Origin: Sinotaia quadrata | Lineage: Eukaryota; Mollusca; Gastropoda; Architaenioglossa; Viviparidae | NCBI GenBank assembly: GCA_028829895.1 | Contig: CM054179.1 | Location: 98,699,375-98,763,374 of the forward strand | Length of the DNA stretch: 64,000 nt | Reading direction: 5' to 3' | Shown here: piece after piece, positions 1 to 11,494 of the stretch | Numbering within the stretch: the stretch's first letter is position 1 | Layout: every line of letters starts with the position of its first letter | Made by a program: the position numbers and the translations under genes | The notes under the pieces: generated by a model | The model's input: the letters and a program-made list of their open reading frames with translations, nothing else | Database searches by the model: none | Told to the model about the DNA's origin: nothing

Positions 1-250
1 GGGTCCATGCAAATGCATAATTTAATGATTGTACAGTTGCTGATGTTTTGCCCACTCCACATTTACTAGAAGTCATTAGATAATTTAATTCAAAGAAGAG
101 CTTTTAAAAAAACAACTCATCTCAGATTAACCGTTCTAAAATATAAATATTTGGGGGTTGTCTGATTTCATTCATACTACCAGTATGACACGAGGTTTTG
201 AGAAAACAACAAAAACGTTTGTAAAATTCTTTGGCTGTGAAAGGTTTGTA
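1..250. other. AT-rich unassigned sequence
   Basis: No recognisable gene, RNA or mobile element. Moderately AT-rich with short A runs. Confidence 0.5.
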
Positions 251-447
251 GTATAACGCTTGATTTCCTTGTTCAAATGAGTAAATTCTTCCTATGAATC
301 TTTGGTGTTGTCAGAGAACAATTGAAATTAATTGTTGTATAACGTTTGGTTTCTTTGTTCAAATGAATCTTTGGTGTTGTCAGAGAACAATTAAAATTAA
401 TTGTTGTATAACGTTTGGTTTCTTTGTTCAAATGAGTAAATTCTTCC
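251..447. repeat. 69 bp minisatellite, about 2.5 copies
   Basis: The motif GTATAACG..TGGTTTC occurs at 251, 337 and 406. The last two starts are 69 bp apart. The first interval is longer by a 17 bp stretch containing GTAAATTCTTCC, which recurs at the end of the array. The short reading frame across it only translates the repeat. Confidence 0.85.
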
Positions 448-550
448 CCGAATCACTGTTGTCAAGAAACCTATTGAAATAGAATAGTCACAGAGCTAGA
501 ATACAAATGGTTTATCCAGTCTAATTATATCACACTGCTCATTCTTGTAT

Positions 551-946
551 GTAATGTACTTTGTCTAACTGTATTACTTCAAATATAATGCGCTTTGAAT
601 GTAATGTTCTTTGTCTAACTGTAATACTTCAAATATAATGCGCTTTGAATGTAATGTACTTTGTCTAACTGTAATACTTCAAATATAATGCGCTTTGAAT
701 GTAATGTACTTTGTCTAACTGTAATACTTCAAATATAATGCGCTTTGAATGTAATGTACTTTGTCTAACTGTAATACTTCAAATATAATGCGCTTTGAAT
801 GTAATGTTCTTTGTCTAACTGTAATACTTCAAATATAATGCGCTTTGAATGTAATGTTCTTTGTCTAACTGTAATACTTCAAATATAATGCGCTTTGAAT
901 GTAATGTTCTTTGTCTAACTGTAATACTTCAAATATAATGCGCTTA
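551..946. repeat. 50 bp minisatellite, 7.9 copies
   Basis: Near-identical 50 bp units start with GTAATGTACT or GTAATGTTCT at 551, 601, 651 and so on. One unit base alternates in blocks: A,T,A,A,A,T,T,T across the array. This is the pattern expected from local copying of neighbouring units. No coding potential. Confidence 0.95.
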
Positions 947-947
947 C

Positions 948-2069
948 CTTTACTCAATAGATATAACCTTTGCAGGGTTATTGTAAAAGGTGTCCACTAC
1001 GGCTGATTTTGTCAAGAGGTAAAATTAAAACTGTCAGATTATACATATTATATATGCCAGATTATTTTCTGAGAGACTTTGTAGTATCATTTTTTTTTGT
1101 TTTGTGGTGGTACTTCAACCAAGCTCCGTTTTTGCTTCCTGGATCCAGTCACTGGCGTGGCTTGTGAATAAAGATCAATTCGTCCTGTGGCAGCCTCCAA
1201 GACACTTCACGTGGACCCAGCCAACATTCTGAGAGCGTCAAAATAGAGAGCGTGTTCACACTACGTAATTTAATATGACAGGATACTTTATATCCATGGA
1301 GCGTGCAACTGTACGTAACTTCGTTAAAGATAACTCGCTCGAGGACCATTCGACTGATAAATATAATCTAGAATACTCCAACAGAATGAATGTAGAGACA
1401 GGATTTTATAAAAATAAGTTTATAAAACTTTAACTTCTACGCCAGAGAGATGGGTATTGCAATCCTAATGTAAGAACGATAATAGAATCACGGTGCATGT
1501 AGGTTAACATTGCATAAATAAATTTTAAAATGTTTCGTTTTGTGGGGAAAAAAAAGTTTTATAAGTTTCATTGAACTTATAGCTTTTGTTAGCGAGGGGT
1601 GTCTGTGAGATTGAAAAGAAAAAGTACAATTGATCAAACTACAGATGTTTTTAAATTATATTGTGTTAAAATTCGGGGAATATGTTCTAATAATTGCTAT
1701 CATTCCATCCGAAAGAGAATCGTGAACTGAGAAGATTAGAGTCAGGTGGAAAATGGCGATGTGAACACAAATTATTCAGGAGTCGAAGAGCGTGACGTAA
1801 TATTGTGGTCACTATCGGATGTAGTGAAAAGGAAATTCCTTTTTATTCAAGGCTGCATTAGTATGTACGAAAGTGAAAGGGGAAAAAAGTCAGCATTTCT
1901 CAATATTTCATTCATGTTCATAATTAAAATAATTAAAATAACATATATTTATTAATACCTCGTTTTGAGTTAAATACTCGCACTGACAATCATGGTCGAC
2001 ATGTACGAGCTGAGGGGTGTGTGGGGTTGGGTGGGGTGGGGATAATGATTGACTGATAAAAATCCCAGT
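948..2069. other. unassigned unique sequence
   Basis: Mixed-composition sequence without a recognisable gene. AAAATGGCG at 1750-1758 matches a YY1-type core. A purine-poor T run lies near 1090. Short open frames on both strands have no recognisable domain. Confidence 0.4.
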
Positions 2070-2077
2070 TCCAAGGA

Positions 2078-2165
2078 CAGACTCGAACCCATGACTTACT
2101 GTTCGTGAGGATAACACAAGCACCTCCGACCTGCGCCTGCACTTAACACCTAAACGATCTCCTCC
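2078..2165 (-). mobile_element. tRNA-like SINE head (fragment)
   Basis: Read on the minus strand, GGGTTCGAGTC fits a Pol III box B (GGTTCRANNC). It is preceded at a plausible distance by a degenerate box A-like stretch, GTTAAGTGCAGGCGCAGG. The spacing between them is longer than in a standard tRNA, so this is a decayed SINE promoter head or a tRNA with a long variable arm, not a functional tRNA gene. No flanking duplication was identified. Confidence 0.4.
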
Positions 2166-2238
2166 AAAACAATATTACATTAGCTGTATGCTAATTTACT
2201 TTCACTGTAACGGTTTCACTCTTGACGTAATAATGTGT

Positions 2239-2335
<97 letters not shown>
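2239..2335. repeat. (GATA)n microsatellite
   Basis: About 24 uninterrupted GATA units. The long minus-strand frame reading Ser-Ile-Tyr-Leu over and over is this repeat translated. Confidence 0.98.
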
Positions 2336-2336
<1 letters not shown>

Positions 2337-2373
2337 GATTATATACGTCCACGAAAGGAAAGACAAGAGAGGT

Positions 2374-2380
2374 ACACACA

Positions 2381-2428
<48 letters not shown>

Positions 2429-2449
2429 ACACACACACACACCACACAG
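2374..2449. repeat. (CA)n microsatellite with CCAC interruptions
   Basis: Alternating CA with two ACC interruptions near 2428 and 2442. It lies 38 bp after the GATA tract, making a compound locus. Confidence 0.97.
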
Positions 2450-2455
2450 AGACAG

Positions 2456-3620
2456 ACACGAGCGCAAGCGCAAGTAAAGCGTATATACCCGAGAGAAGGG
2501 AAGGCAGAGACAGAAAGATAAAGGTATAAAGCAAGTGAAAGTAAACGAAACAACAAGGAAAAATAAAATGGAAAGAAATTAGGTGAGGAAGGGCATGAAC
2601 GTGTAAACATTTGTAATGACATTTTGATAGATTTGGCAACACAGAGTCCGTTTCTTTACCAGTATTCAGATAAACGCGATTTTCGCTCTCTGTATGCCAA
2701 AGGAAAGACAGACAAAAGCAGCTTTAATTTTCTCTTTACAAAATAAAAAAATTGAAAATATCAAGATGAAGATATGGAGAGAAGAAACAGTGAAACAGAG
2801 TCAAAAGGGGTGGGGTGTAAGACAAAAGAACTGAACGAGAAAGGGAGATAGCGAGGGAAAGAGAAGAAAAAGTGAGGAAAAAAAGATGAGGAAGAAAAAG
2901 CGTAAAGCGAGGTCATATTAACCCGAATGAAAGATAACCTTAAATAGTTCAAGAATAGGGAGCTTTTTCTATACACTTTACCTAATAAAATTTTGCTCAC
3001 ACTTATCTTTTGGAGGTAGATGAAAGAAAATGAGAAACAACCATCGTAGTCTTCCATCTTTATCCGTTGTTTACTCATTCACTTTTCCTCTCCCCCCTTC
3101 CCCCAAACAGCTTTTCTAAACCTTACTTCCCCTTTTCATTTGTCTCTCGTCTGCGCAAACATCGACCAGGACTTTGAAAAACGAAAGAAATATGTGAAAC
3201 GAAAGTTGACTATCCCTTCTTTTTCAGTCATCATCGATTCCATTCACCCATCTATCACCACGGTTGTCCCCACCCCCACTTTGTTTACTAGTGTACCCAC
3301 CATGTACTTTTGTTAATTGAGAGAGCAGCTCATATCAAGCTTTACATCATTTAATACTGTAGAGGTGAAAATTGTATAAAGTTTTGTTGTGTGATGGCGT
3401 AGAAAAGAAATTTGACAAAGTATTGTCGTGTGATGTAGAAAAGAAATTGGTACAAAGTTTTGTCGTATGTTGTTGTAGGAAAGAAATTTGTGCAAAGTTG
3501 TTGTCGTGGTAGCAAGTTCGTTTTGAAATGTTTTCATTCTTTTTCGTTTTCCGATGCTCTTTTTCTTATTTTGCATACCCAACCAGGACAAGATACGTAT
3601 TCTACTTACAAAAAAAAAAT
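2456..3620. other. purine-rich then mixed unassigned sequence
   Basis: Positions 2500-2910 are purine-rich on the plus strand (AAAG/GAGA). At 3365-3500 there is an imperfect repeat of about 40-45 bp built on AAAGAAATTTG..AAAGTTTTGT. Nothing else recognised. Confidence 0.4.
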
Positions 3621-3624
3621 AATA

Positions 3625-3895
3625 TTTAGTCTACAAACAAGAAAAGAAATAGTCTACAAACAAGTAAAGAGATAGTATAAACAAAACAAACAGAAACCTA
3701 CGCACAATAAAATAAGTAGTCTAAAAACAGTAGAAGTAGAAGCCTCCAAACAACCTAATATGTAGTCTAAAACCAATGAAATAGGTTTACTACAAACAAG
3801 ACAAGCAGAAGCCTACAAACAACCTAATATGTAGTCTAAAACCAAATAAACAGGTAACCTACAAACAAGACAAGCAGAAGCCTACAAACAACAAT
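3625..3895. repeat. degenerate 69 bp minisatellite
   Basis: CAACCTAATATGTAGTCTAA recurs at 3751 and 3820 (period 69). CTACAAACAAGA-type submotifs extend the array to both sides with decay. Confidence 0.8.
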
Positions 3896-3899
3896 AGAG

Positions 3900-4739
3900 G
3901 CTGACAGAAATTCTAGCGAACTAACGAATGAGACAACGTACAATGACACTAAGCGAGTTCCGATTTTAGCGAAAGTGGAAAAATTACAGTGTGCAAATCC
4001 ACACCTGTAAGCTACGTTTCGTTCGTCTCTTACTCAGCTAAATTCCTTTACAATTTAAATAAATTTAACCGAGATTATAGGACAGAAGATCTTAGATCCT
4101 CACTCTGCACTTCCGGCCTAAAAGGCTGCCACAACGCCTATGTAAGTCTCATTTTCACGGCTTCACGTGTTCTTTCGTAATTTACGCAGTTAAATCCCTT
4201 TTTTTTCCTGGACAGCATGGAAAGACTATCACTGAAAAATGAATGAAAAATTACTTAGATTATTCATTGCTTATCGATAAATACAAAACATGTCTGTAAT
4301 TCGAACCACTCGAAAGATCTACAACTTCTCATCGTCTGTGGCGCGCGGAGTCGATCTACCAAACAGATGTTACCTGGGCCGAGACGAGAAAGCAACAAGG
4401 CTGGTTACTTGTGGTTGTATTCATGCTGTACGCTGTGTATACGGCTGTGAATATCACAACCTTATTATCACTTTCGTCAACGTCAAAATTTTTTCTTTTA
4501 CTCGACAAACGAAACGTGCAACGAAGGAATCGGTCAGTAAATGAATCGCTCACTACGTAAAGAAACCGCAGAGTAAACAGTTTTCAATTTGTGAATTTAA
4601 ACATTACGGTCCAGAGTAAACTGAATTCCATTTCGGGCGCTGAGGAAAGTGCGAGCCAGATGGTACATTCGTTCCCACATGTAAACTCATGAACAACTAA
4701 AATGTTTTTAAATAAAAGTATTTTATAGCCTCTTTTCTT
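3900..4739. other. unassigned unique sequence
   Basis: No recognisable gene. Short frames on both strands near 4290-4550 overlap each other and show no domain. Confidence 0.4.
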
Positions 4740-4740
4740 G

Positions 4741-4747
4741 TGTGTGC

Positions 4748-4799
<52 letters not shown>
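4741..4799. repeat. (TG)n microsatellite
   Basis: Long TG run with one early GCGC interruption. Confidence 0.97.
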
Positions 4800-4801
<2 letters not shown>

Positions 4802-5160
4802 ATGTATGCGTGTGTCCGTGCGCATGAGTACGTGTGTGAAATAAGATCATGCTGCAGTGGGGCATTTAGTATAGTTTATTTTTAAGTCCACGTGCTAGAC
4901 AATCTTACCTTAATGTCTAAGCATTTCCTGCAGGTCATATTTAGTGCCGTGTGACGCAGGTTTTTGATGTTCTGAATTGCGGCATATTGAGAATACTTTA
5001 AAAATAGCTAATGGATTGGACTTACCGACCACTAGCGTGAACCGTGCATTTAGTGTGGTTGACTTCAGCTTTGGGATTAGACAAGTGTAAACCAGCCATT
5101 CATCCGAATTTACATTAGCTAATGAAGAATGAAGTGAACAGTCTGCCACAAAAAGCATGC
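4800..5160. other. unassigned unique sequence
   Basis: Mixed composition. A minus-strand frame covers most of it but shows no recognisable domain or motif. Confidence 0.4.
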
Positions 5161-5163
5161 GTG

Positions 5164-5167
<4 letters not shown>

Positions 5168-5216
<49 letters not shown>

Positions 5217-5280
5217 ACACACACACACACATACACACACACACAAAACAGACACACACATACACAAACATATACACATA
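5168..5280. repeat. (CA)n microsatellite, interrupted
   Basis: CA tract with occasional ATAC interruptions, fading out after 5246. Confidence 0.95.
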
Positions 5281-5991
5281 TTTACTCAAAGGGGCGCTTT
5301 AAAATCATATGACATCCGTTGATTTGGAAGGGACAAGTTTACATTAGCTTAAGGATTAGTTTGTAGAGAGGGGAAAACATCAGATAAAAGTAAAATCTAA
5401 GGGTGGTTTAGAGAGGGAGAAAAGGCTTTGAGAATTAAAATAAATAATAGCCCATATACAAAACAAACAACACAAGTGGAGTAATAAATTATTATTCTAG
5501 AAACTAGCCAGTGCGGTCCTGAGAGCCAGGAAGACCACAATGAAATAAGTAAATTGTTTATTGACCAAATATATTGCATATATTAATAGTGCAGATTGTT
5601 TATTAACCCTACATATCGCACATATTAACAGTGCTAATCAGTTCGGATCGATTTTGAAGGCTAAATTTAGATATTATCCTGTCTAATTATTAACATCGTT
5701 ATTATTTTCTCTTCCGCTGGCAAACCCTGTGAGTCTTGATAATCTGTTTATCCGAGGTGATATCGGTTGGACACGCTTCTCCTGTTTAGTCGACGTGTTG
5801 CTTGGCCAGTGACTCCCCTGTTTAACCGATGTGACATTGATTGCTTGGTCAACGATTCCCCCTCTTTATCCGACGTGACATTGATTAGCCAGCGATTCAT
5901 TCAGATATTCATGCAAAATAAACAATGCACTTTTACTTATTGGCCGTAAATTAATTAAATGAGCACTTCTCTCCAATAGAATTTTGCATTT

Positions 5992-5994
<3 letters not shown>
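5281..5994. other. unassigned sequence with weak internal repeats
   Basis: Around 5760-5900, CCGA(C/T)GTGACATTGATT.G recurs loosely, suggesting an old array of about 45-55 bp units. At 5530-5640, ATTGTTTATT.ACC..ATAT.GCA is duplicated once about 48 bp apart. No gene seen. Confidence 0.45.

Positions 5995-6057
<63 letters not shown>
5995..6057. repeat. (GA)n microsatellite
   Basis: Pure AG run of about 31 units. Confidence 0.98.
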
Positions 6058-6061
<4 letters not shown>

Positions 6062-6246
6062 AAATAAGTGAAAAATCAAAACTGACAAGAAATCTGTGCT
6101 ATTCGATTTGCATAAATATTGCAGTCCCTGTTTAAACATCGTTTGTAGTCCACAACCATTTTAAAGAGTGTATTTGTGATTATCAATCTATTTAAGTCAA
6201 TACGAGCATGCCTTTGGGACTTTGATTCTAGGTACTTAATCGATTC

Positions 6247-6457
6247 TTGGTGGAACTATAAAATAGGCAATAAGATGGAACTACAAAGTAGACAGTAAGG
6301 TGGAACTATAAAATAAACAGTAAGGTGGAACTATAATATAGAGAATAAAGTGGAATTATAAAATAGATAGTGATGTGAAACTATATAAAATAAACAGAAA
6401 GGTGGAACTATAAAATTAACAGTGAGGTGGAACTATCAAATAAACAGAGAGGTGGAT
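6247..6457. repeat. 25 bp minisatellite, about 8 copies
   Basis: Units of the form GGTGGAACTATAAAATAAAC plus about five bases, with starts 25 bp apart (6301, 6326). Individual copies differ at several positions, so the array is old. Confidence 0.9.
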
Positions 6458-6888
6458 ACGTAAGATGATCCAAAAAGATAGAGCTTGCAGGTGAAACATT
6501 CTGATGGACATAGTGGAATTTTTTCATGAAACTGTCTTGCTTGTTTTCTGTACTTTTTGTAGCGGACATTCTTTTTTTTATTTTTGCAAGCTTGGAGCAT
6601 TAAATGAGGAGTTTAAATCAAGTTTTTCTTTTTAACTTTCAAAGAGTATATCATACTGTTCATTAATTAAACTTGCAGCGAATAATGGCAGACAGACGAG
6701 TGGGTATGATGTTACTCTCTTACATTTTACTGCTCTGATAATCAAGACTTACAGCGGGCCGAGAAAAAATTTTCTTAAGGGTCCGCTGGCAGAATTCATT
6801 TCTGAAGCACTAAAACCCTTCTATGACGTCAGGCTGTCCTCGCATGCATGGCAAAAATGCTGTAGCGCGAAGACGTGAAGACGTGGTA

Positions 6889-7185
6889 TTTACCGTCATG
6901 AAAACATAGCATTTACTGCCATGAAAACATATCATTTACTACCATGAAAACATAGCATTTACTGCCATGAAAACATAGCATTTACTACCATGAAAACATA
7001 GCATTTATTGCCATTAAAACATAGCATTTACTGCCATGAAAACATAGCATTTACTACCATGACAACATAGCATTTACCGTCATGAAAACAGCATTTACTG
7101 CCATGAAAACATAGCATTTACTGTCATGAAAACATAGTATTTACTACCATGAAAACAGAGTATTTACTGTCATGAAAACATGTAT
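6889..7185. repeat. 23 bp minisatellite, about 13 copies
   Basis: CCATGAAAACATAGCATTTA units repeat every 23 bp (starts at 6921 and 6944). One copy carries a short deletion near 7085. Confidence 0.93.
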
Positions 7186-7189
7186 TTGC

Positions 7190-7848
7190 ATTATGAAGAT
7201 ATGACATATGTAGAGACAAGCAATGGATAGCTTTCAATATTATTGACACGAATAGTCATGATTAGGAATAAAGGGTATAACCAGAGTTTGAGGTAAAACT
7301 ACCTTTACTTACGAACGTGTTACTTTTAGCATGAGGTGAAGTGTAAAAGCAGAGATAAAAAGAAATTAATTCTGCCGGAGGGTGTGTTTCGAGGTGGGAC
7401 TCGGAAATATCAAATATTCGCTCGGCAAACCGCTCAACACTTACTAAAACTTAAGCTTTCTTTCTGTGAAGTATGTGTAACATATTTGGTAACATATCAC
7501 AACCGTCAATGCTGTGCGTATATCAGAGTTGTCTTCCCCGTACTAGGTTAGATTTATGGTAATGAATTCATTGACCGCGCACACGAGGAAAAATAATTGT
7601 AAAGAAAATGTGGACGGCATATGCTGCATAAATGGGATTACCAGACAAGACTCCTGCGTCCATAAAATAGATATCTGATTTCGCGTCAAACTACTGAATA
7701 TTCAATAATTATTTAACGTAACATAACATATGTTTCGGTGTGTTATTCACAGCCAAAAATCAAGTGCTTATAACGCACTTTGAAAATTTTTTATCCAGAA
7801 AGATGGTTCAAGGTAGTGTTTTCGTTAGATGTCTGTAGCACACGGGAC
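7190..7848. other. unassigned unique sequence
   Basis: No repeat structure and no recognised gene. A plus-strand frame at 7336-7551 has varied composition but no domain I can identify. Confidence 0.4.
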
Positions 7849-7892
7849 GACACACACACACACACACACACATAATATATATATATATATAT
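7849..7892. repeat. (CA)n-(TA)n compound microsatellite
   Basis: A CA run passes directly into a TA run. It abuts the downstream (tail) end of the minus-strand SINE head next to it, so it may be the SINE's expanded tail. Confidence 0.95.
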
Positions 7893-7985
7893 CCAAATGT
7901 TCTTCACCCGAGCAGGATTCGATCTCCTGGCTGTTTGAGAGAGAATATAATGCCCTCCCCCAACACCTCGGTGCCCCTCCCCCCA
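7893..7985 (-). mobile_element. tRNA-derived SINE fragment
   Basis: On the minus strand a box A-like GGCACCGAGGTGTTGGGGG is followed at tRNA-like distance by box B GATCGAATCCTGC. After that the sequence runs through GAACATTTGGAT into a (TA)n(TG)n tail. Pol III promoter boxes in order followed by a simple-sequence tail are standard SINE architecture. Target-site duplications were not resolved. Confidence 0.6.
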
Positions 7986-8272
7986 CTCCTAATCATCTTT
8001 GCATCGCTGTTCTTTTATACGTGTGGCATTGTCATTTATGTTTTTGTTGTTTCTTTGTTATCTCTACCGCAATGAGAGGTTGTTATTTCGAGTAACAAAA
8101 CCAGATTATTTATTTATTGTTGTAGTCGAAGTTGTTGCTGTTGTTGTAACGCAACATCGATTTTTCTTGCAGTATATGAGAGTTCTCGAGTTTCGCCCCT
8201 TCAACCTGAGAGGCTAAAAATGGAGAAGGGCGTCTTTCTTAAAATAGATTCACCTCGTACATGCGCGCGCGC

Positions 8273-8289
8273 GAACACACACGCACGCA

Positions 8290-8321
<32 letters not shown>

Positions 8322-8329
8322 CACACACA
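8273..8329. repeat. (ACGC)n-(AC)n microsatellite
   Basis: Seven or more ACGC units lead into pure AC. Confidence 0.96.
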
Positions 8330-8520
8330 GGCTGGGACTGATAAATATTTTAATCTGCAGCTTTCCCTTTCTCACAGCATCAAAAACAGAGGTACCCGTA
8401 TAAAATATTCTTTGCGATTCTTTGTATTATGTCGGTGCTGATGACGATTAGTTTTAATATTATTATTTTATTGTAGGACCAAGTGTTTGAGAATGTACAA
8501 AGAACTGCTGACTCGAGATT

Positions 8521-8690
8521 GTGTGTTAGTGTATGTCTGTGTGTGTCAGTGTGTGTTAGTGTATGTGTTTGCATGTGTATTTGTCTGTGTTAGTGTGTGT
8601 ATTTGTGCTTGCTTGTGTGTTAGTATGTATTTGTATATTAGTGTTTGTGTTAGTGCATTTGTTTGTATGTGTTTGTGCCTGTGTGTGTGT

Positions 8691-8750
<60 letters not shown>

Positions 8751-8822
8751 TATGAATGTATTTGATGTATGTGTTTGTGTTAGTGTGTGCTTGTGCGTGT
8801 GTGTTTGTGTTTGCGTGTGTGT
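8521..8822. repeat. TG-rich cryptically simple region with (TG)n core
   Basis: A pure TG core spans about 8694-8747. Both sides are degenerate TGTGTTAGTGTATTTG text. All long frames on both strands here (Cys-Val or His-Thr runs) are translations of it. Confidence 0.95.
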
Positions 8823-8829
8823 TATTTCC

Positions 8830-9700
8830 CGAACTATGACGTTTGGTGAAACTGGTAGCATTGCAATTAATTACGTCATAGTCAAAATCTAGGTTGAGAT
8901 AGCTGTTTCAACAATGTGACAAGAACCGCACTGCACAACATGACTCAAACTTTCGTGTTATATATGCGAATATAATAAAACTACTTCAATCGATAAACGT
9001 ATTATTATTAAGATAAAATAACAATCTTCATTTTGTCTGCGGTAAAGTAAGCCTCTCATGAGCAAAACCTAGTCGCCATTTCGCAGGAATCTGCGCACAT
9101 TGTGTTTATCTCCCCTTCTGGCGGATAATGTCAGAGTGCAGTACTCTTGAATGACTTGTATTCTTGGTCTTACCCAACAGACGAGTTGATTATGAACATT
9201 CACGGGCGTCCCAAAATTTTTGCTGCCAGCTGAGAACATGGTAGACATTCTTTTCATTAAAATGAAAACTGAGGTGACAGTAGGCATACTCGCGCCGTTT
9301 TTCCATCGCAAGTAAGTGTTCGGATCTTTTACTAAATTGAAATAAATTTCTCCTTTCTCTTGCTTCTCTTCACCCTCCCTCCCTTACTTTGATTTGTTTT
9401 TGTCTCCAGAACTTCACGCTAGAACTGCTTCGCCGTTGTCGAGCAGTTATTAGATTTCTGTCTATCTGATTCCAACCAAACTTACTATTGCCAATTAACG
9501 TGGCACCCGACTGTGCGACGGGATAATGGAACCCTGCGTCGTCTTTCTCTTATATTCTAAATACCATTATTATGACAGCATATTTATTTTCACGGATGAC
9601 TCACTCTGCACTGGTGCTATTTTCTCAGATGAATAGTTTTCAATTGTAAATGATACAGGTGTGACACTGCAATATTATCAACCTTATTATTGCATTGCAG
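8830..9700. other. unassigned unique sequence with mariner-like end motif
   Basis: GGGCGTCCCAAAA at about 9207-9219 matches the end motif of many mariner-type transposons and the end of the remnant near 26.9 kb, but no partner inverted repeat was found here. The minus-strand frame at 9069-9311 has varied composition without a domain I recognise. Confidence 0.35.
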
Positions 9701-9886
9701 ACCGCAACAACAACAAAAAACCTAAATATTGAAGCGCAAGATGGCGACCTCATTATATTTAATTATAAAGGAATTTCTCATTCTGATGCCGAGTGTACTC
9801 ACTCGCTTGAAAATGCAGATGTAGAAGGAGACAAAGGCTTAAGTGCCTCGAACATTAAATATTATGCTTTGCTCAATCTAAAGTAA
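9701..9886 (+). CDS. possible terminal exon, unknown protein
   Basis: A 61-codon open stretch ending in TAA starts right after a splice-acceptor-like TTATTGCATTGCAG. Its translation is not low complexity and is rich in Asp, Glu, Asn and Ser. It includes the motifs LNIEAQDGDLIIFNYKGIS and ENADVEGDKGLSASN. I recognise no family. No ATG opens the frame, so it could only be an internal or last exon, and no partner exon was found. AAGATGGCG lies inside it at 9738-9746. Chance occurrence remains more likely than not. Confidence 0.12.
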   Translation, partial: TATTTKNLNIEAQDGDLIIFNYKGISHSDAECTHSLENADVEGDKGLSASNIKYYALLNLK

Positions 9887-10148
9887 ATCTAACGTGAATA
9901 AAATAATGACAGCTGCTTTTTATCAACCATGTATGTACAGATTTGCAAATCTGCGAGGCAAGTGAATTAAATATAGCTTTGTTTTGAATTGGCATGTGTG
10001 TGCGTCTATGTGTTTGTGGGACTTATGAGCTTCAATTTTTGACAGTTTGTCTGTAAGTATTTAAAATTATAGACTGCAATAGCTAAAGCTGAACGAACAT
10101 GAAATAATTAAGAAAAACAATATATTGTATGCAGTTCAAGTTGCCATC
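9887..10148. other. unassigned sequence
   Basis: AT-rich, with no structure recognised. Confidence 0.4.
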
Positions 10149-10152
10149 AGTT

Positions 10153-10184
<32 letters not shown>

Positions 10185-10681
10185 AACTTCTTTCTGAACT
10201 TCTTTCTTTCTCAATGAATGAACACTTTTTTTTCTTAACTGTTTCATTCTCATTTTTGTCTTTAAATTACTGTTTTTAATTTCGTTAATTTGTTTTCTTC
10301 CTTACTTCCTTTTTTCTTTTATGTCTTTTTCATCCTTATTTTTTTGTCTTTTTGTCTCTATCTCTCATTTATTTCGTTCGTTTGTTTCTCTTTATTCCTT
10401 CCTTTCTTCTTTCTTCCTTTCTTCTTTCTTCCTTTCTTCTTTCTTCCTTTCTTCTTTCTTTCTTTCTTTCTTTCCTTCCTTCCCTCCTTCCTTCAAACTT
10501 CCTTCCTTCCTTCCAAACATTTTTCTTTCTTATTTCTTTACATGCTTTCTTTATTTTCCTCTTTTTTGTTGCTTCATGTCTTGTGGGGTTTTTTTCTTAC
10601 TTTTTAAATTTCTTTTCTATTTTTTTAAAATCATCCTTAATGTTTTCCTTTCTACCCTTAATTCTTTCTTTCTTTCTTTAT
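10149..10681. repeat. polypyrimidine (TTTC/TTCC) tract
   Basis: A pure (TTTC)n block lies at 10149-10184. From 10290 to 10681 the plus strand is almost all pyrimidine, with TTTC, TTCC and CTTCTTTC subrepeats. The three overlapping Phe/Leu/Ser-rich frames are artefacts of this composition. Confidence 0.95.
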
Positions 10682-10684
10682 AAC

Positions 10685-11060
10685 GTAAGTTAATTATTTT
10701 ACTCTGTCATGATAAGTGAGTTTTGAACAAGGGAAGACAATTACTTCACAGAGAAGCGTTAGTGTTAGTGATCTGATATACAAGATAAAAGTTAGCTTCA
10801 TGGTACTAGTGTCGCTATGGTGATTGGGGGGGGGGAGGAATTGTGGGTGGATAATGATTGTGGGAATAATAGAAGTGATAACGCCGTGATAATTACGAAC
10901 TACTACACGTGGTTTTTATCAAAGCAGGAAAACTTGACAAGCGAGGCAAAGGATGAGGGGAATGTTTAAATGGCCGATAGATTTGAACCTTCACATTTAC
11001 CCGGAATTTTTTGTTGATGTCGGTGTGGGTTTGGGTGAGTGTGTGTGAATGTATGTGTTG
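10685..11060. other. unassigned sequence
   Basis: A minus-strand GGTTCAAATC near 10985 resembles box B, but no box A was seen. G run at 10826. Confidence 0.4.
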
Positions 11061-11061
11061 C

Positions 11062-11325
11062 TGTTGTTAATAGTTTGCTGTTTTACTTGTTTGCTTGATT
11101 TTTGCTGTTGTTCGTAGTTTGCTGTTTTGCTGTTTTGCTTGATTTTGCTCTTGTTCATAGTTTGCTGTTTTGCTGTTTTACTTGTTTGCTTGATTTTGCT
11201 GTTGTTCATAGTTTGCTGTTTTGCTTGATGTTGCTGTTGTTCATAGTTTGCTGTTTTACTTGTTTGCTTGATTTTGCTGTTGTTCGTAGTTTGCTGTTTT
11301 GCTGTTTTGCTTCATGCTGCTGTTG
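11062..11325. repeat. degenerate minisatellite (TTTGCTGTTTTGCTTGATTTTGCTG type)
   Basis: GTTGTTCATAGTTTGCTGTT recurs every 40-60 bp, with variable numbers of an inner TTTTGCTG subunit. Frames open on both strands translate it. Confidence 0.88.
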
Positions 11326-11494
11326 TTGTTACGGGGTAGAAGTATGGATCTGAGGACGGTGACGTAGTACATTAATTTTATTACCGTAAAGAAATTAAAA
11401 TCTAAAAATAGAATGGTAGATGGTGGCAGAAAGTTGGTGACGTCTCTGACTTTGATCAAGCACACATACACAGAGTTTCCACAATCTATGCCTT

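Noticed and set aside
551..946. CRISPR-like regular array
   Set aside because: Direct tandem units with no unique spacers; a eukaryotic minisatellite.
2191..2642. Minus-strand frames of 143-146 codons
   Set aside because: They translate (GATA)n and (CA)n; no unique coding sequence.
10980..11060. Minus-strand box B (GGTTCAAATC)
   Set aside because: Isolated match in simple-sequence context without box A.
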